A stretch of DNA of 64,000 nt from Epiperipatus broadwayi (GCA_028023455.1 JAQFVV010006335.1:2156412-2220411); one strand, 5' to 3'. Numbered from the stretch's first letter, positions 11,825-25,536 are shown. Numbers and translations: made by a program. Notes: generated by a model from the letters alone, not told the origin.

Positions 11825-14800
11825 AACCATATATTTTAGTATAAAATATAATAATTGATGTAACTAGTATAAAAATTTCTCTGTCTTCTTTTGGTGATTT
11901 GATTGGCTTGATTTGCACTTTGAACAGATTACTCTCTTATATTCAAAATAATTTATTAGAGAGAATGGGTAATATTTTGCCTTACTTGTTGCCTATATTA
12001 TTTTAATAAATTTAAATTGCTTCTTTCCATATACTAATTCATATCAAAATGTTTAACTTTTTAAAAATTTTGACAACACATTAGATTTGGTAAAATATTA
12101 TTAAAAATGATAATTAATTTTTATTTGTTTAAAATGGTCTTAAAAATTATTTCCATTGATTAAAAAAAAAAAAAAAAACCATTTGTTCAACTAAATCTAA
12201 TTATTAAAAATAAATACAGTAATTACGTATGCGTTTCAATGTAAAAAAAAAAAAGGAGCGCGAATTTAAAAAAAAGATCATCTGATAGTTTGCTTTTGGA
12301 GGGAGAAAGAAAAGAAAATGGTAAAAATGCAAATGGTGTAAATATGATAAGCTTATTTTAAAATAGTTAACAAGTAAACGGATTACCACAAAGTTTTCTA
12401 TAAATGTAAAAATAACATAGTGGTATTTAATAATAAGATGAATTGCTAAATTTAAAAGTCTGTTCAAGTCGGCTAGCCAGGTGGATCAAATCGCCAGTAA
12501 TAATTTTCCAATATTACATTTGAAATATGTTGGAGCTTTCCAGTTTAAAAGAATTAATTGCAAGAGTTTGGTATGTTTTAAAATATTTATTATTCTACAA
12601 TTTGGAAAAATTAAATAAGTATTTTAATTATAGAAGTTTTATAAATATGAAAATTTGCTTTTTAAAAAAAGAAGAAGTTTAAATTAAAGTAAAATGTTAA
12701 AGTTATTAACATAGTTTAATATTTCCATTTATAATTTTAATAAAAAATATAGAATTGATTGATATTTAACTTTGCAATGCCAGTAATATATTTGCTAGTT
12801 AATTTGTTTACCATTTGGATAATAAAAACAGTCTTCAAATAATTAATCAAAGCTATTTTCTAATTTTATCGTCAATTTGGAATGATTAAATTAATTGCTA
12901 TAATTAGTATTCCTAGATTTAAGCATGGATAAATAAATATTAGCATGGATGTGATAAACTTGGAACAGTTTTAATAGAGAAATGTAGAAATTAATAACTT
13001 ATGAAAAAACATTTTCATTTAAATTCTCCGTGTCATGTTTTGAAATTGTTTCATGTTTATGGAGCCATGTAAAATCGTTAATCTAATAGTGCTTATAATA
13101 ACTAATACAAATGGATAAAATTACATGTATGGAATTCAACTATAATTGTAGCTATTACTTCGTATATTTATTGTTCGACACATCGTACATGGATTTCACG
13201 GATCATATTTGTAGTTATAAAATGCTATACAATCTAATTTGTGATACACACACATGCTAGAATGCATGTCTTGAACTATAAAATGCTATACATTTAATTT
13301 ATATCACACACACACCTGTTAGATTTTATGTATTTGATGAATAATGCATTACTTTAATTTTATCATTATAGGAACTTGCATGTGAAGTTCATAAGTTATA
13401 TTTTATTAAGTTTAAATTAATAGGGGTTGAATAAAATATTTATTCAAGAGAATAGCGCTTGCGAAAAAGCTTGAAAAGTACTAAATGAATTCATGAGATG
13501 TATCAATCTTTATGAGGTATTTTGTGAGTCTTTCCAGATTTCTATTCCTATACCAATATTACTTATATTATATTACATATGTTTTATTTTAAGCAAGATA
13601 AGTTAGTACATTAGTTGTCCTGATTAGCGTAACATTTTATTATGCAAGAACCCACATTTGCTAAAATGTTAGTGTTTTCTGAATGGTCAGAATAACTGAG
13701 GAGGATGATTTTGCACTTTAATGTGAAGTAAATAGTAAGGTTGTTTTATAATGTTAAAAGGCATTAATCTGTGCTGGTGGTTAATCTGCAGATTACTTAA
13801 TTGCCATTTTTTGTATTTTACACTCATTCCTGTGCTGGTGGTTAATCCGCGGAATTGTGTAATTATACTTATTACTTTATGATGGTGTATAAATCCACAA
13901 AACGTTTAGTGTTATTTAATTCCTATGTGTAGATGAATGCATCCACAGGAATATGGTTTTACTTCATAGATATAAGTTGGGCAAAGTATTTTAGTTATTC
14001 TGCTAAATCATCTTCTTCCATTTGTAAGTATAATTTATAAGTTAGATTATTAAATTGTAGCAGGACATTCTATTCAAGTTACCTCATAATAGTTAACTGT
14101 TGGTTGATTATTATTTACCTGAATGTAAGTTTAAATTTTCATTTTATTTAATGATTGCATTATAGCTAAATCCTACAGATATAATATTATTTATTATATT
14201 ATTATAAGTTTACTGTATAGATTTGTTGAATCTGGAAATGACATTAGATATTTCATGCGTTGATGTTGAATTTAGTATGATTTCCTCAATACATTCATTA
14301 TATCAAATTGAAATAAAAGGTATGATTAGGTTTTTAAAAACCGTACCTATGATATGTTATTGAAGAAAGTCGATGGAATTATAATTTATTTATTTTATTT
14401 GTTTATTTATGTCTGTAATTATAACATTAGAATTAATTACTTATCATTCATAAATTTGTAAATAAACGTTGATTTATAATTAAACTTACTGTGCCGTTGC
14501 TATTTGTCATTCGTAAAATCAGAAATCATAAATCTTGGATAGAGCATACATTGAAGTACATACTATCGTCAACATGATATAAGAGTTTAATGATATTTGA
14601 GAAAACATTTGGATGCTTTTCGTCTTTGGTAGTTTATGATGTGTAAGGTACAATAAAATCCCATTTACCTTTTCCATCATTTTAGCTTTGCGTAGTTGAT
14701 TCTAGTATACAATATAAATTGATTATTAAACCTGTAAACAGATTTACCAAATAATGACATGATTGAATATATTTACTTAACGTTTTTAAATTATCATTTG

Positions 14801-15298
14801 TCAGTATAATAAGAGTCTCAGTGATATAGTAAACCATAAAAAAAAGAACCCAAGTATTTATGTTTATTCATTGCAAAGCTTTACCTGGACTAGCATTTGT
14901 ATTAAAAATCATATAGATGGTTTAAAATTTCATAATCTTATGTAGTTCCACAAATTATGCCATCTTGTACATGGTCGGCCATCGGGTCTCATACAATGAA
15001 AATCGCAAATTAAGGTTTGAAAGATAATAACATTACACTTATAATTTGTTTAATGTATTTTATTATACTACTATGATAGGTATTCGCGGTACACCCTGAC
15101 TGCGATCAAATAAAATCATAAAAAGTTTATGTCATATCATTGGTTTGATCTGTGGTAAGTTGCTCCAGATGTTGGTTGTGATATTTGGTGAATAATATAG
15201 ATAGCATGATATGCTTTTGGTTACAGGTCTTAGATAATTGGTATTTATTTTAAAGTTGAAGATTATTTTTCCGGAAATTTTAAATAAGTTTAGAATAA

Positions 15299-15302
<4 letters not shown>
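11822..15302. other. AT-rich block, partly related to the long LTR-like family
   Basis: No gene is supported. About 65 bp near the end (15235-15298, with TTTTCCGGAAATTTTAAATAAG as landmark) resembles 27245-27315 and 58685-58745 of the long LTR-like elements. ACACAC motifs followed by GTTAGA occur near 13310, as in copy 1. An imperfect tandem repeat of TGTGCTGGTGGTTAATC occurs at about 13770 and 13833. The order of landmarks does not match the intact copies, so this is probably a rearranged or distant relative. Confidence 0.3.

Positions 15303-15354
<52 letters not shown>
15303..15354. repeat. (TA)n microsatellite
   Basis: TA tract directly before a decayed PLE-A fragment. Confidence 0.95.
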
Positions 15355-15356
<2 letters not shown>

Positions 15357-15424
15357 GTCCAGTAATTAAAACAAAATTGTAATTATAATAAAAATAATAA
15401 ATAATATATATGCTATCATATATA

Positions 15425-15715
15425 GGTGAATCTAGGTGCAGTATTGAGAAGAAATTGATGAGCATGAATTGTTTTATAAACATGTAAAAAGTAAAAATAA
15501 TAGTGATTTAATTACTCCTTCAGTTTTCTTTGATCATGAAAAAACCTGTAAATATAAATTTAAATTTTATTTTGAAAATGTAAAAATTCTTCATGAAGAG
15601 AGAAACCATAATAAAAATAAATATTAAGAGGGAAATTTTCATAAATAGGAATAAAATGCATTTAATAAATAGACAAGCTGCTGACATTAAAATAGATTCA
15701 TGGGATTTGAATTGA
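15425..15715 (+). pseudogene. Decayed PLE-A endonuclease C-terminus
   Basis: Conceptual translation in shifting frames gives GESRCSIEKK, then PSVFFDHEKTCKYKF, VKILHEERNHNKNK and finally INRQAADIK-like residues. These match in order the C-terminal part of the PLE-A protein at 23430-23735 (GESRCTLEKR, PSVFFDHNVTC, VKILCIERNNNK, INRQAANIK). Several frameshifts and stops make it dead. It is an independent, older copy, too broken to show as a long open frame. Confidence 0.75.
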
Positions 15716-16205
<490 letters not shown>

Positions 16206-16375
16206 ATTACAAGCATAAAGCTAAACTAGTCAATATAAAATCAAAACTACCCCAAATCTAAAATTAAACCAGACCAGCATAAAAATAATATTAAAACACA
16301 ACCTAAGGTTTCACTGCTACAAGCAGACTTCTCAAGTGTAAAGAACTACAAAAAAACCACACATTATATATACTA

Positions 16376-18796
16376 TTAAAAACTACCCACAAATCCATTC
16401 ACTTCCCATCCACCCTTAATATTAAAAGAACTCTTAAATAAGTTAATTGCTTCAGAATAATAAATTTTCAATAATAAAGACTCTTTAATTCTTCTTTTGA
16501 TTTCATTTCTCTCAAAGAAGACAACCTTAGCTTCATCAAAATCAATAGTGTGGCCTGTATCTTTTTCATGGACATACAAAGCAGAACTAAGATATCTATT
16601 TTTAACTCTACTTTTATGAACCTTTATTCTTTCATTTAAACTCAAACTACTCTGACCTATGTAAACCTTCTTACAAAATAAACAAGGAATAAAATATACC
16701 ACACCAGGAATAGTCTTTCTATCAAAAACTTCTTTTGTATTATTTAATAAATTATTCAATGTAACACCCCTTTTCCAAGCAATTTTCTTATTTCCAAACA
16801 ATTTACTATTTCTACACACAATTTTATAAGAAGACAATTTAAATGGCAAAGAAATAAAATCATATTTTTCTTTAACCTTTACATCCTTACAAATATTACT
16901 ATTAAATAAAATACTTTTAACAAATTTATCAGAGTATCCAACACTCAAATAATCTTTATAAAATTGATATTTCTGAAACAAAGCTACCCCACTAGAATTA
17001 TTTAATTTAATATTCCTATGACAATAATTCCTTAAAGCAGCTACTTTATGAGATACAGACTGATAGCTATCAGGTTTAATTATCTGATCTTAATTCTTTA
17101 CTTTTAACTAAATGACTGCACAATAAACAATTAGTTTCTATATTTCTAATCACCAAAAGATCTAAAAATTTTAACTTACCAAAATCTAACCCCCCTCCTT
17201 CTAACACAAATTTTATAGAAGGATCAAAACAATTAAACTCATTTACAAATTCCTTCAATTTATCATTCTCAACTACAAATAAACAATCATCAACATATCT
17301 GACAAATAATTTTACATATAAACAATTCTTTTTAATAATAATTTCCTCTTCCATAAAACTAATATAAACTGAACATACTAAAGGAGAAATAATATAACCT
17401 ATTATCCACCCTTCCTTAATCTTATAAAAATTACCTCTTATAAGTAAAATACATAGAATCTTCCAATAACAAAAGCAAATCTTTAATTACCTTAATTTTA
17501 TTTTTTGATAAAGAACTTTTCTTAATCAATACAGACAAAAGAACATCAATACTGCTTAACCTATTAACAGACTGATACAGCATTTTCAATATCTAAACTT
17601 CCAAATACCCAATTACTTTCCATTTTAAAATTATTAATCTTATCAAAAGCCTCAAAAGAAGAAGAAACTGTGTACTGACCAAAATCAACAAATTGTTTTA
17701 AAAAATTATTCAAGAATCTAGAAATACCCTCTACAACACTACCTGTAAAATCAAAAATAAATCTTAAAGGAAAACCATCTTTATGAGTTTTAATATTCAC
17801 AAACATCTTAGCTGATGTAAAATCATTAGGATAGCATTTTAAATAATCTACTCTATTAAAAATTTTTAAATTAACCATTTTCTTCATAATATCTATCAAT
17901 TTTCTTTTAATCAAATTACCTGGATTTTTATCTAACAACATATATTTACCATTATTTAATTCTCTATCCATTTTCTCTTTGAAATCATCTCCTTTCATAA
18001 TAACAAACCTACCAGCTTTGTCTTCACGAAAAATGATTACATCATTAGCAATTAACCTATTTTTAAGATGTTTAATCTCAGCAGGATTAATAACAAATTT
18101 TTCTTTCCTTTTTAAACTTTTATTCAAAATCGATTGAATACCAACTTTCTGCTCATCACTCAAATTACTAGATTCAATAGACGAAATTGTATCAAAAACT
18201 ATATTTTTTGAATGAAATGGAACAAAATTAGGGCCTTTACCAAGAATATCTAATTCTCTATCATTTAACTTCAAATCCGTAAGATTAACAACTCTATCCT
18301 CAGAAACCTTATTCTCATACCCTTTATCACTACAATAAACTTTATTAACTTTCCCAAACAACCACTTTAATTTTCTTTCATATTTTTTACAATAGAAATT
18401 TGACCTATTCTGTCTAAATTGTCTCATAAAAAAATTCAAAATTGAATAATTAAAATCTTGCCTCCTTTCTAAATAATATCTATTCCTTTTATATAGATAA
18501 ATAAATTTATAAAACCTTACAAAAGTATCTTTTAAAAAACTATTCAATATATATGTTTGTAACTTAAAAACTAAATTTTTATTTTGAATCAACTTTTTAT
18601 TTCTACTAAAATTAATAACACAACACCTAGGAAAAACACTAAATTCCCTACATTTTTTAAGAAAATAAATCTGCCAACGTAAAGACTCTATCTTATCACT
18701 CAATTTAGACAAATTTTTAATCCTTCTAATATCATTAAATGGAAAATTATTAAAAATTAAACTCCACAAACCCATACTAAATACCCAAATTACCAA
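16376..18796 (-). pseudogene. PLE-B reverse transcriptase/GIY-YIG endonuclease, frameshifted
   Basis: This is the most complete PLE protein in the window. The first 410 codons (18796 down to 17564) carry a basic N-terminal region, then EDKAGRFVIMKGDDF and IKTHKDGFPLRFIFDFTGS, the conserved core of PLE reverse transcriptases, and SLDIEN. The catalytic VRYVDDCLFVV follows in the frame at 17076-17354. The endonuclease at 16376-16981 shows GVVYFIPCLFCKKVYIGQSS with CxxC, an R and H in NERIKVHKS and a downstream FFERN. Compared with the plus-strand copy there is an extra base near 17573 and another near 17447, plus a break near 17090, so this copy is inactive. It could start slightly upstream of 18796 or at the second Met, MGLWS. 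Confidence 0.9.
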
Positions 18797-18993
18797 TACC
18801 CTTATAAATTAAAACCCAATAAAACCTACACACACTTCTATATATATATATATATATAACTAAATAAACACAAATATACTCTTTCAACCCAAACTCAAAC
18901 AACAAACATAATATACATAAATGACATTCAAATATACCAATAATTAAAAACAAAAATAAATCTATCAATAATAAAATGTCAATAATAAATATC

Positions 18994-19062
<69 letters not shown>
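18994..19062. repeat. (AAT)n microsatellite
   Basis: This ~70-bp tract of AAT trinucleotides lies within the 5' region of the PLE-B unit. Confidence 0.95.
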
Positions 19063-19066
<4 letters not shown>

Positions 19067-19116
19067 CTTTACTCTACATCAGCAAAACTACTTTTAAACT
19101 CAAAAAACTCATTAAA

Positions 19117-19827
19117 ATGTAAACATTACAAGCATAAAGCTAAACTAGTCAATATAAAATCAAAACTACCCCAAACCTAAAATTAAACCAGACCAGCATA
19201 AAAATAATATTAAAACACAACCTAAGGTTTCACTGCTACAAGCAGACTTCTCAAGTGTAAAGAACTACAAAAAAACCACACATTATATATACTATTAAAA
19301 ACTACCCACAAATCCATTCACTTCCCATCCACTCTTAATATTAAAATAACTCTTAAATAAGTTAATTGCTTCAGAATAATAAATTTTCAACAATAAAGAC
19401 TCTTTAATTATTCTTTTGATTTCATTTCTTTCAAAGAAGACAACCTTAGCTTCATCAAAATCAATAGTGTGGCCTCTATCTTTTTCATGGACATACAAAG
19501 CAGAACTAAGATATCTATTTTTAACTCTACTTTTATGAACCTTTATTCTTTCATTTAAACTCAAACTACTCTGACCTATGTAAACCTTCTTACAAAATAA
19601 ACAAGGAATAAAATATACCACACCAGGAATAATCTTTCTATCAAAAACTTTTTTTGTATTATTTAATAAATTATTCAGTGTAACACCCCTTTTCCAAGCA
19701 ATTTTCTTATTTCCAAACAATTTACTATTTCTACACACAATTTTATAAGAAGACAATTTAAATGGCAAAGAAATAAAATTATATTTTTCTTTAACCTTTA
19801 CATCCTTACAAATATTACTAAAAAATA
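19117..19827 (-). pseudogene. PLE-B partial copy (3' half, minus strand)
   Basis: This is a 3'-terminal fragment: untranslated region at 19117-19294, then an uninterrupted endonuclease frame at 19295-19768 (GIY-YIG motif KKVYIGQSSLSLNERIKVH), continuing upstream to about 19820. It lies head-to-tail behind the full unit and head-to-head with the plus-strand copy starting at about 19828. It has no reverse transcriptase catalytic part. Confidence 0.88.
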
Positions 19828-21519
19828 TTACTTAAAAATAGGTTAATTGCTAATGATGTAATCATTTCTCGTGAAGACAAAGCTGGTAGGTTTGTTATTA
19901 TAAAAGGAGATGATTTCAAAGAGAAAATGGATAGAGAATTAAATAATGGTAAATATATGTTGTTAGATAAAAATACAGGTAATTTGATTAAAAGAAAATG
20001 GATAGATATTATGAAGAAAATGGTTAATTTAAAAATTTTTAATAGAGTAGATTATTTAAAATGCTATCCTAATGATTTTACATCAGCTAAGATGTTTGTG
20101 AACATTAAAACTCATAAAGATGGTTTTTTTTAAGATTTATTTTTGATTTTACAGGTAGTGTTGTAGAGGGTATTTTTAGATTCTTGAATAATTTTTTAAA
20201 ACAATTTGTTGATTTTGGTCAGTACACAGTTTCTTCTTCTTTTGAGGCTTTTGATAAGATTAATAATTTTAAAATGGAAAGTAATTGGGTATTTGGAAGT
20301 TTAGATATTGAAAATATTTATCAGTCTCTTAATAGGTTAAGCAGTATTGATGTTATTTTTTCTGTATTGATTAAGAATAGTTCTTTATCAAAAAATAAAA
20401 TTAAGATAATTAAAGATTTGCTTTTGTTATTGGAAGATTCTATGTATTTTACTTATAGAGGTAATTTTTATAAGATTAAGGAAGGGTGGATAATAGGTTA
20501 TATTATTTCTCCTTTAGTATGTTCAGTTTATATTAGTTTTATGGAAGAGGAAATTATTATTAAAAAGAATTGTTTATATGTAAAATTATTTGTCAGATAT
20601 GTTGATGATTGTTTATTTGTAGTTGAGAATGATAAATTGAAGGAATTTGTAAATGAGTTTAATTGTTTTGATCCTTCTATAAAATTTGTGTTAGAAGGAG
20701 GGGGGTTAGATTTTGGTAAGTTAAAATTTTTAGATCTTTTGGTGATTAGAAATATAAAAACTAATTGTTTATTGTGCAGTCATTTATATTAAAAGTAAAG
20801 AATTAAGATCTATAATTAAACCTGATAGCTATCAGTCTGTATCTCATAAAGTAGCTGCTTTAAGGAATTATTGTCATAGGAATATTAAATTAAATAATTC
20901 TAGTGGGGTAGCTTTTTTTCAGAAATATCAATTTTATAAAGATTATTTGAGTGTTGGATACTCTGATAAATTTGTTAAAAGTATTTTATTTAATAGTAAT
21001 ATTTGTAAGGATGTAAATGTTAAAGAAAAATATGATTTTATTTCTTTGCCATTTAAATTGTCTTCTTATAAAATTGTGTGTAGAAATAGTAAATTGTTTG
21101 GAAATAAGAAAATTGCTTGGAAAAGGGGTGTTACATTGAATAATTTATTAAATAATACAAAAGAAGTTTTGATAGAAAGACTATTCCTGGTGTGGTATAT
21201 TTTATTCCTTGTTTATTTTAATAAGAAAGTTTACATAGGTCAGAGTAGTTTGAGTTTAAATGAAAGAATAAAGGTTCATAAAAGTGGAGTTAAAAATATA
21301 TATCTTAGTTCTGCTTTGTATGTCCATGAAAAAGATACAGGCCACACTGTTGATTTTGATGAAGCTAAGGTTGTCTTCTTTGAGAGAAATGAAATCAAAA
21401 GAAGAATTAAAGAGTCTTTATTATTGAAAATTTATTATTCTGAAGCAATTAACTTATTTAAGAGTTATTTTAATATTAAGAGTGGATGGGAAGTGAATGG
21501 ATTTGTGGGTAGTTTTTAA
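19828..21519 (+). pseudogene. PLE-B copy (plus strand), N-terminus missing, frameshifted
   Basis: The coding part begins at LKNRLIANDVIISREDKAG, inside the reverse transcriptase, and runs to the protein end. YVDD is intact (about 20600; frame 20184-20792), and the endonuclease reads KKVYIGQSSLSLNERIKVH. One base is lost in the T-run at about 20125. A break occurs near 20785, and a compensated pair of shifts lies at about 21165-21225, where the CLFC cysteine pair is altered. It is 5'-truncated at the inversion junction and ends with a 3' untranslated region at the (TA)n of 21655. Confidence 0.88.
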
Positions 21520-21557
21520 TAGTATATATAATGTGTGGTTTTTTGTAGTTCTTTACA

Positions 21558-21590
21558 CTTGAGAAGTCTGCTTGTAGCAGTGAAACCTTA
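21558..21590 (+). ncRNA. Degenerate hammerhead-like motif in PLE-B 3' region
   Basis: The sequence reads CTTGAGA, then a stem II candidate CTGC/GCAG with loop TTGTA, then GAAACCTT. Position and layout match the hammerheads of the other PLE families, about 40 nt after the stop codon, but the core lacks a proper CUGANGA and the stem III pairing is poor. Inverted copies occur at 16303-16336 and 19223-19256. Probably a decayed ribozyme. Confidence 0.35.
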
Positions 21591-21652
21591 GGTTGTGTTT
21601 TAATATTATTTTTATGCTGGTCTGGTTTAATTTTAGGTTTGGGGTAGTTTTG

Positions 21653-21674
21653 ATTATATATATATATATATATA
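21653..21674. repeat. Short (TA)n between PLE-B and PLE-A
   Basis: TA tract at the exact junction where PLE-B ends and the PLE-A foldback begins. Confidence 0.9.
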
Positions 21675-21682
21675 CACATAAA

Positions 21683-22750
21683 ATTATTCAAAACAATACA
21701 ATAATTAATACAGTAAAACAATATTTTAAAAAAAAAACAAATATATACCAATTTAATAGAAGTACTTTCAACTATCTATGTAGTCGTTGTCAACTAGATT
21801 CAAATTGTATTAGAAAAAAACCGTTACAAATGTAAACAAAAAGTAATATGTCATACATCAATTTTCCCACAATTCATTATTTTTTATATTGGCGGCCTGT
21901 CTGTTTATCAACTGTTGCTTTTCACTTTTTATTAACATAGCTTCTTTAATTTTGCGTTTATTATTATTTCTTTCAATACACAAAATCTTAACTTTATTAA
22001 AATCAAAATCAAATCCATAATTACATGTTACATTATGATCAAAATATACTGATGGTGATACATCATCATTTCTAACATTCTCTTGTCTTGATTTTTGCAC
22101 TCGTTTATATAACAACAAATGCTCCTTTGATCTTTTCTCCAATGTACATCGAGATTCCCCAATATATGCCTTTCCACAAACACATAGCCATTTATATATT
22201 GCACAACTTTGATTTAAAATACTACACCTATTTTTTTTTAATTATTTATTAATCTATTTAAATTAGGAGTAGTATAAAATGCAACTCGACATATATTTTT
22301 ATATATCTGTTTTATAAATTTCACTTGTTCATTACAAATAAATGGTATTGATATCCAAGTATATTTTATCTTATCAATATCTATAGCATCTAAAATATTT
22401 CTATTATTATTAAACTTAGTAACAATATTATAAATTAATTTATGATCATATCCAATATTTAACAAATCCATAATAAATACATTTATGTTACTTATTTTAT
22501 CAGAACTATATTTACATAATTTATTATTCTTAAATAAAAATGATTTTAAACCGGATAATTTATGTGCTATTGGCACATTTGAATACCAAGGAATATATCC
22601 TCTTTTTTCAATATCTTTTATTACCATACAATAATCTAATTTATTTTTATTACGGGTAACTTTAATATCTAAATACTGAATTGACATTTTTTCTTCAAAA
22701 GATTTACTCCATTTTAAACCTTCTAAACTATAATAATTCTTAATAATAAT
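21683..22750 (-). pseudogene. PLE-A copy, minus-strand arm of foldback
   Basis: This is an inverted copy of 22861-23915. The coding part runs from 22740 down to 21858. It begins just after the YVDD region (LEGLKWSKSFE) and includes VTRNKNKLDYCMVIKDIEKR, GYIPWYSN and the endonuclease stretch with CVCGKAYIGESRC and RSKEH. An expanded A-run near 22230 causes a frameshift and stop, so the frame is split into 22238-22687 and 21858-22142. The 3' untranslated region with a hammerhead-like motif follows towards 21683. Confidence 0.9.
21749..21807 (-). ncRNA. Hammerhead-like motif (PLE-A, left arm)
   Basis: The minus strand reads TTGACAA, one C, stem II (GACTA/TAGTT) with its loop, then GAAAGTACTTC. 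Same layout as at 9199-9257, with C instead of U at the free position 7 and the same U3/A8 pair. Confidence 0.5.
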
Positions 22751-22760
22751 AATTCTTAAT

Positions 22761-23735
22761 AATAATATTTATTGCCAAGGTATTAAAATTTATTACAGGT
22801 ATGTTGATGATGTTTTTGTTTGTGGAAGTTTATATATTATAAATGTATTATTCAATGAATTAAATAGTTTAGAAGGTTTAAAATGGAGTAAATCTTTTGA
22901 AGGAAAAATGTCAATTCAGTATTTAGATATTAAAGTTACCCGTAATAAAAAAAAAATAGATTATTGTATAGTAATAAAAGATATTGAAAAAAGAGGATAT
23001 ATTCCTTGGTATTCAAATGTGCCAATAGCACATAAATTATCCGGTTTAAAATCATTTTTATTTAGGAATAATAAATTATGTAAATATAGTTCTGATAAAA
23101 TAAGTAACATAAATGTATTTATTATGGATTTGTTAAATATTGGATATGATCATAAATTAATTTATAATATTGTTACTAAGTTTAATAATAATAGAAATAT
23201 TTTAGATGCTATAGATATTGATAAGATAAAATATACTTGGATATCAATACCATTTATTTGTAATGAACAAGTGAAATTTATAAAACAGATATATAAAAAT
23301 ATATGTCGAGTTGCATTTTATACTAGTCCTAATTTAAATAGATTAATAAATAATTCAAAAAATAGGTGTAGTATTTTAAATCAAAGTTGTGCAATATATA
23401 AATGGCTATGTGTTTGTGGAAAGGCATATATTGGGGAATCTCGATGTACATTGGAGAAAAGATCAAAGGAGCATTTGTTGTTATATAAACGAGTGCAAAA
23501 ATCAAGACAAGAGAATGTTAGAAATGATGATGTATCACCATCAGTATTTTTTGATCATAATGTAACATGTAATTATGGTTTTGATTTTGATTTTAATAAA
23601 GTTAAGATTTTGTGTATTGAAAGAAATAATAATAAATGCAAAATTAAAGAAGCTATGTTAATAAAAAGTGAAAAGCAACAGTTGATAAACAGACAGGCTG
23701 CCAATATAAAAATTAATGAATTGTGGGAAAATTGA
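22761..23735 (+). CDS. PLE-A reverse transcriptase C-terminus plus GIY-YIG endonuclease (5'-truncated)
   Basis: An uninterrupted frame of about 324 codons starts inside the element and has no true initiator; the first in-frame Met is at 22908. It opens with the catalytic YYRYVDDVFVCGS, runs through the thumb and linker (SIQYLDIKVTRNKKK, RGYIPWYSNVP) and ends in a GIY-YIG-type endonuclease: IYKWLCVCGKAYIGES, then R and H in LEKRSKEH, a downstream CIERN and INRQAANIK. The upstream reverse transcriptase fingers are missing, so this copy cannot be autonomous. It is head-to-head with the minus-strand copy across 22740-22760. It is the only PLE coding segment here without a visible break, which suggests a recent origin. 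Confidence 0.9.
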   Translation, partial: NNIYCQGIKIYYRYVDDVFVCGSLYIINVLFNELNSLEGLKWSKSFEGKMSIQYLDIKVTRNKKKIDYCIVIKDIEKRGYIPWYSNVPIAHKLSGLKSFLFRNNKLCKYSSDKISNINVFIMDLLNIGYDHKLIYNIVTKFNNNRNILDAIDIDKIKYTWISIPFICNEQVKFIKQIYKNICRVAFYTSPNLNRLINNSKNRCSILNQSCAIYKWLCVCGKAYIGESRCTLEKRSKEHLLLYKRVQKSRQENVRNDDVSPSVFFDHNVTCNYGFDFDFNKVKILCIERNNNKCKIKEAMLIKSEKQQLINRQAANIKINELWEN

Positions 23736-23784
23736 TGTATGACGTATTACTTTTTGTTTACATTTGTAACGGTTTTTTCTAATA

Positions 23785-23843
23785 CAATTTGAATCTAGTT
23801 GACAACGACTACATAGATAGTTGAAAGTACTTCTATTAAATTG
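23785..23843 (+). ncRNA. Hammerhead-like motif (PLE-A, right arm)
   Basis: The sequence reads TTGACAA, one C, stem II GACTA/TAGTT, then GAAAGTACTT. Stem I can form through TAG/CTA and CAATTT/AAATTG. It lies about 65 nt after the stop codon and is nearly identical to the left-arm copy. Confidence 0.5.
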
Positions 23844-24554
23844 GTATATATTTGTTTTTTTAAAATATTGTTTTACTGTATTAATTATTGTATTGTTTTG
23901 AATAATTATATATATTTTATTATAATTGGAATACAGACATTGATTAATAATTTATATATATATATAAAGGAATAACAAACATGTAAAATATATATAATAT
24001 AATAAAGATTTTCAAGGTCATACAATAAAAATAATATTTGGGGGTGGGTAATACTCTTTATTAGTTTTTTTTTTTTTTTGCATAGATTGTTAACATTTAA
24101 ATGAAATTACATTCATTTTTGTCAAGGCTAAAAACTTTTTTGTTTCAAATAATGACAAAATTATGATTGCATATGAATGTAAGAATATGTTTTTTTTCAT
24201 ATGACTTCTAATGTATATATGTACAATGACTATTTCATCATTACTTGAACAAAAGCAATTTTTCATTGATGACTGAAATAAAGAACTGTTTTGTCTGAAG
24301 TAATGACAAGGTTGTGAACCTGTATGCATTAAATAATATTTATTCATATCTATTCTAATAAACATATGAATGAATGTTCTTTAATCCACACATCTTCACA
24401 ATCTGACCACTGCTTTAGACAAAACAACTTTTTTCAATACAGTCTTAATCTTGTCAAAGATTAATGCCATTTTATAGAAATGTTGGTAATCTATGCAAAT
24501 AATTAATATACAGTATGAGCCCATAAAGTTATTTATATATATTTGAACCCAGAC

Positions 24555-24558
<4 letters not shown>
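23844..24558. other. PLE-A tail and unassigned AT-rich DNA
   Basis: The PLE-A tail runs to about 23951 (ending GGAATACAGACATTGATTAA) and a short (TA)n. From 23966 onward I see no gene; the minus-strand frame at 24090-24365 has no recognisable motif. Confidence 0.5.
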
Positions 24559-24618
<60 letters not shown>

Positions 24619-24626
24619 ATATATAT
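24559..24626. repeat. (TA)n microsatellite
   Basis: A nearly pure TA tract ending exactly at the TGTGCCC start of the long LTR-like element. Confidence 0.95.
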
Positions 24627-25502
24627 TGTGCCCTTTTATATGGGTCACCATTTAAGTTTTGTGCTAATCTAGTGGAAATTTTAAATTTAAGAAGTATTTT
24701 AAAGAGGTGATGTTGACTTTGCTTGTGGTAATGTTACCATAAGTTTAATTAAAGCAATCTATGAGTATTTGATATGTGAATTGTGTTGATCTTGAGAAGA
24801 TATTAAAATGATGATGATTATGATGTAATACTGCATTAATAAATTTAATAACAAATGTTTAAAGCTAAAATATTTAAAAGACAAGCTAAAATTAGATAAA
24901 GATATTTATTAAATTCAAAATATATGTTAAAAGTGAATAAAAAATATTTTAAATTATAAGTATTTAAATTGAGATTAATATTTGATTTTAATCATATCAA
25001 ATAATTATTTTAAAATCTATTATAATATTTTAAATATTTAAAAATATTTATTTTAAAATACTGCAATTGTTAGTTTATTTTTAGACAAGCGTTCTTGTGA
25101 TAAAGAACAGATGTTATACACACACGCGTGGAAGTTGTCTAATAAAGTTGCATAATTATTATTTTACAAAATCATGTTGTAAAATTTATAAATAATACGT
25201 GAGTTATCACGAGATAAAAAATAAAGATATTAATGTAAAATATTAAATTTGATTTTAAAATATTGTCTTAAAAATGTAACGTATTTAAAAAGATTTAATT
25301 TATTTTAAATGATCTTATAAAAGTTAAGATTTAAATTAAGTGAGAAATAATATTTTAAAAGAATGTATAATAGATTTAAATAAACGATAAATATTGTTTT
25401 GAAAGAATTTGATAAAATATCAAAATATTAAATAAGTCATTATTTATTTTTAATATTGTGTTGGTAAATATGTAAATAAGAAATTTTGATTGTTTAAACC
25501 TA

Positions 25503-25536
25503 CCAATCAGATAAGGAGTTTCTGGCAGTATATAAG
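25503..25536 (+). promoter_or_regulatory. CCAAT and TATA boxes of long LTR-like copy 2
   Basis: CCAAT at 25503-25507 and TATATAAG at 25529-25536. The same pair with the same 26-bp spacing is kept in copy 3 (56977 and 57003). Confidence 0.6.

Noticed and set aside
18777-18995. 72-codon minus-strand frame upstream of the PLE-B protein
   Set aside because: Hydrophobic chance translation of the 5' region and a TA tract; it overlaps the start of the PLE-B frame in another phase.
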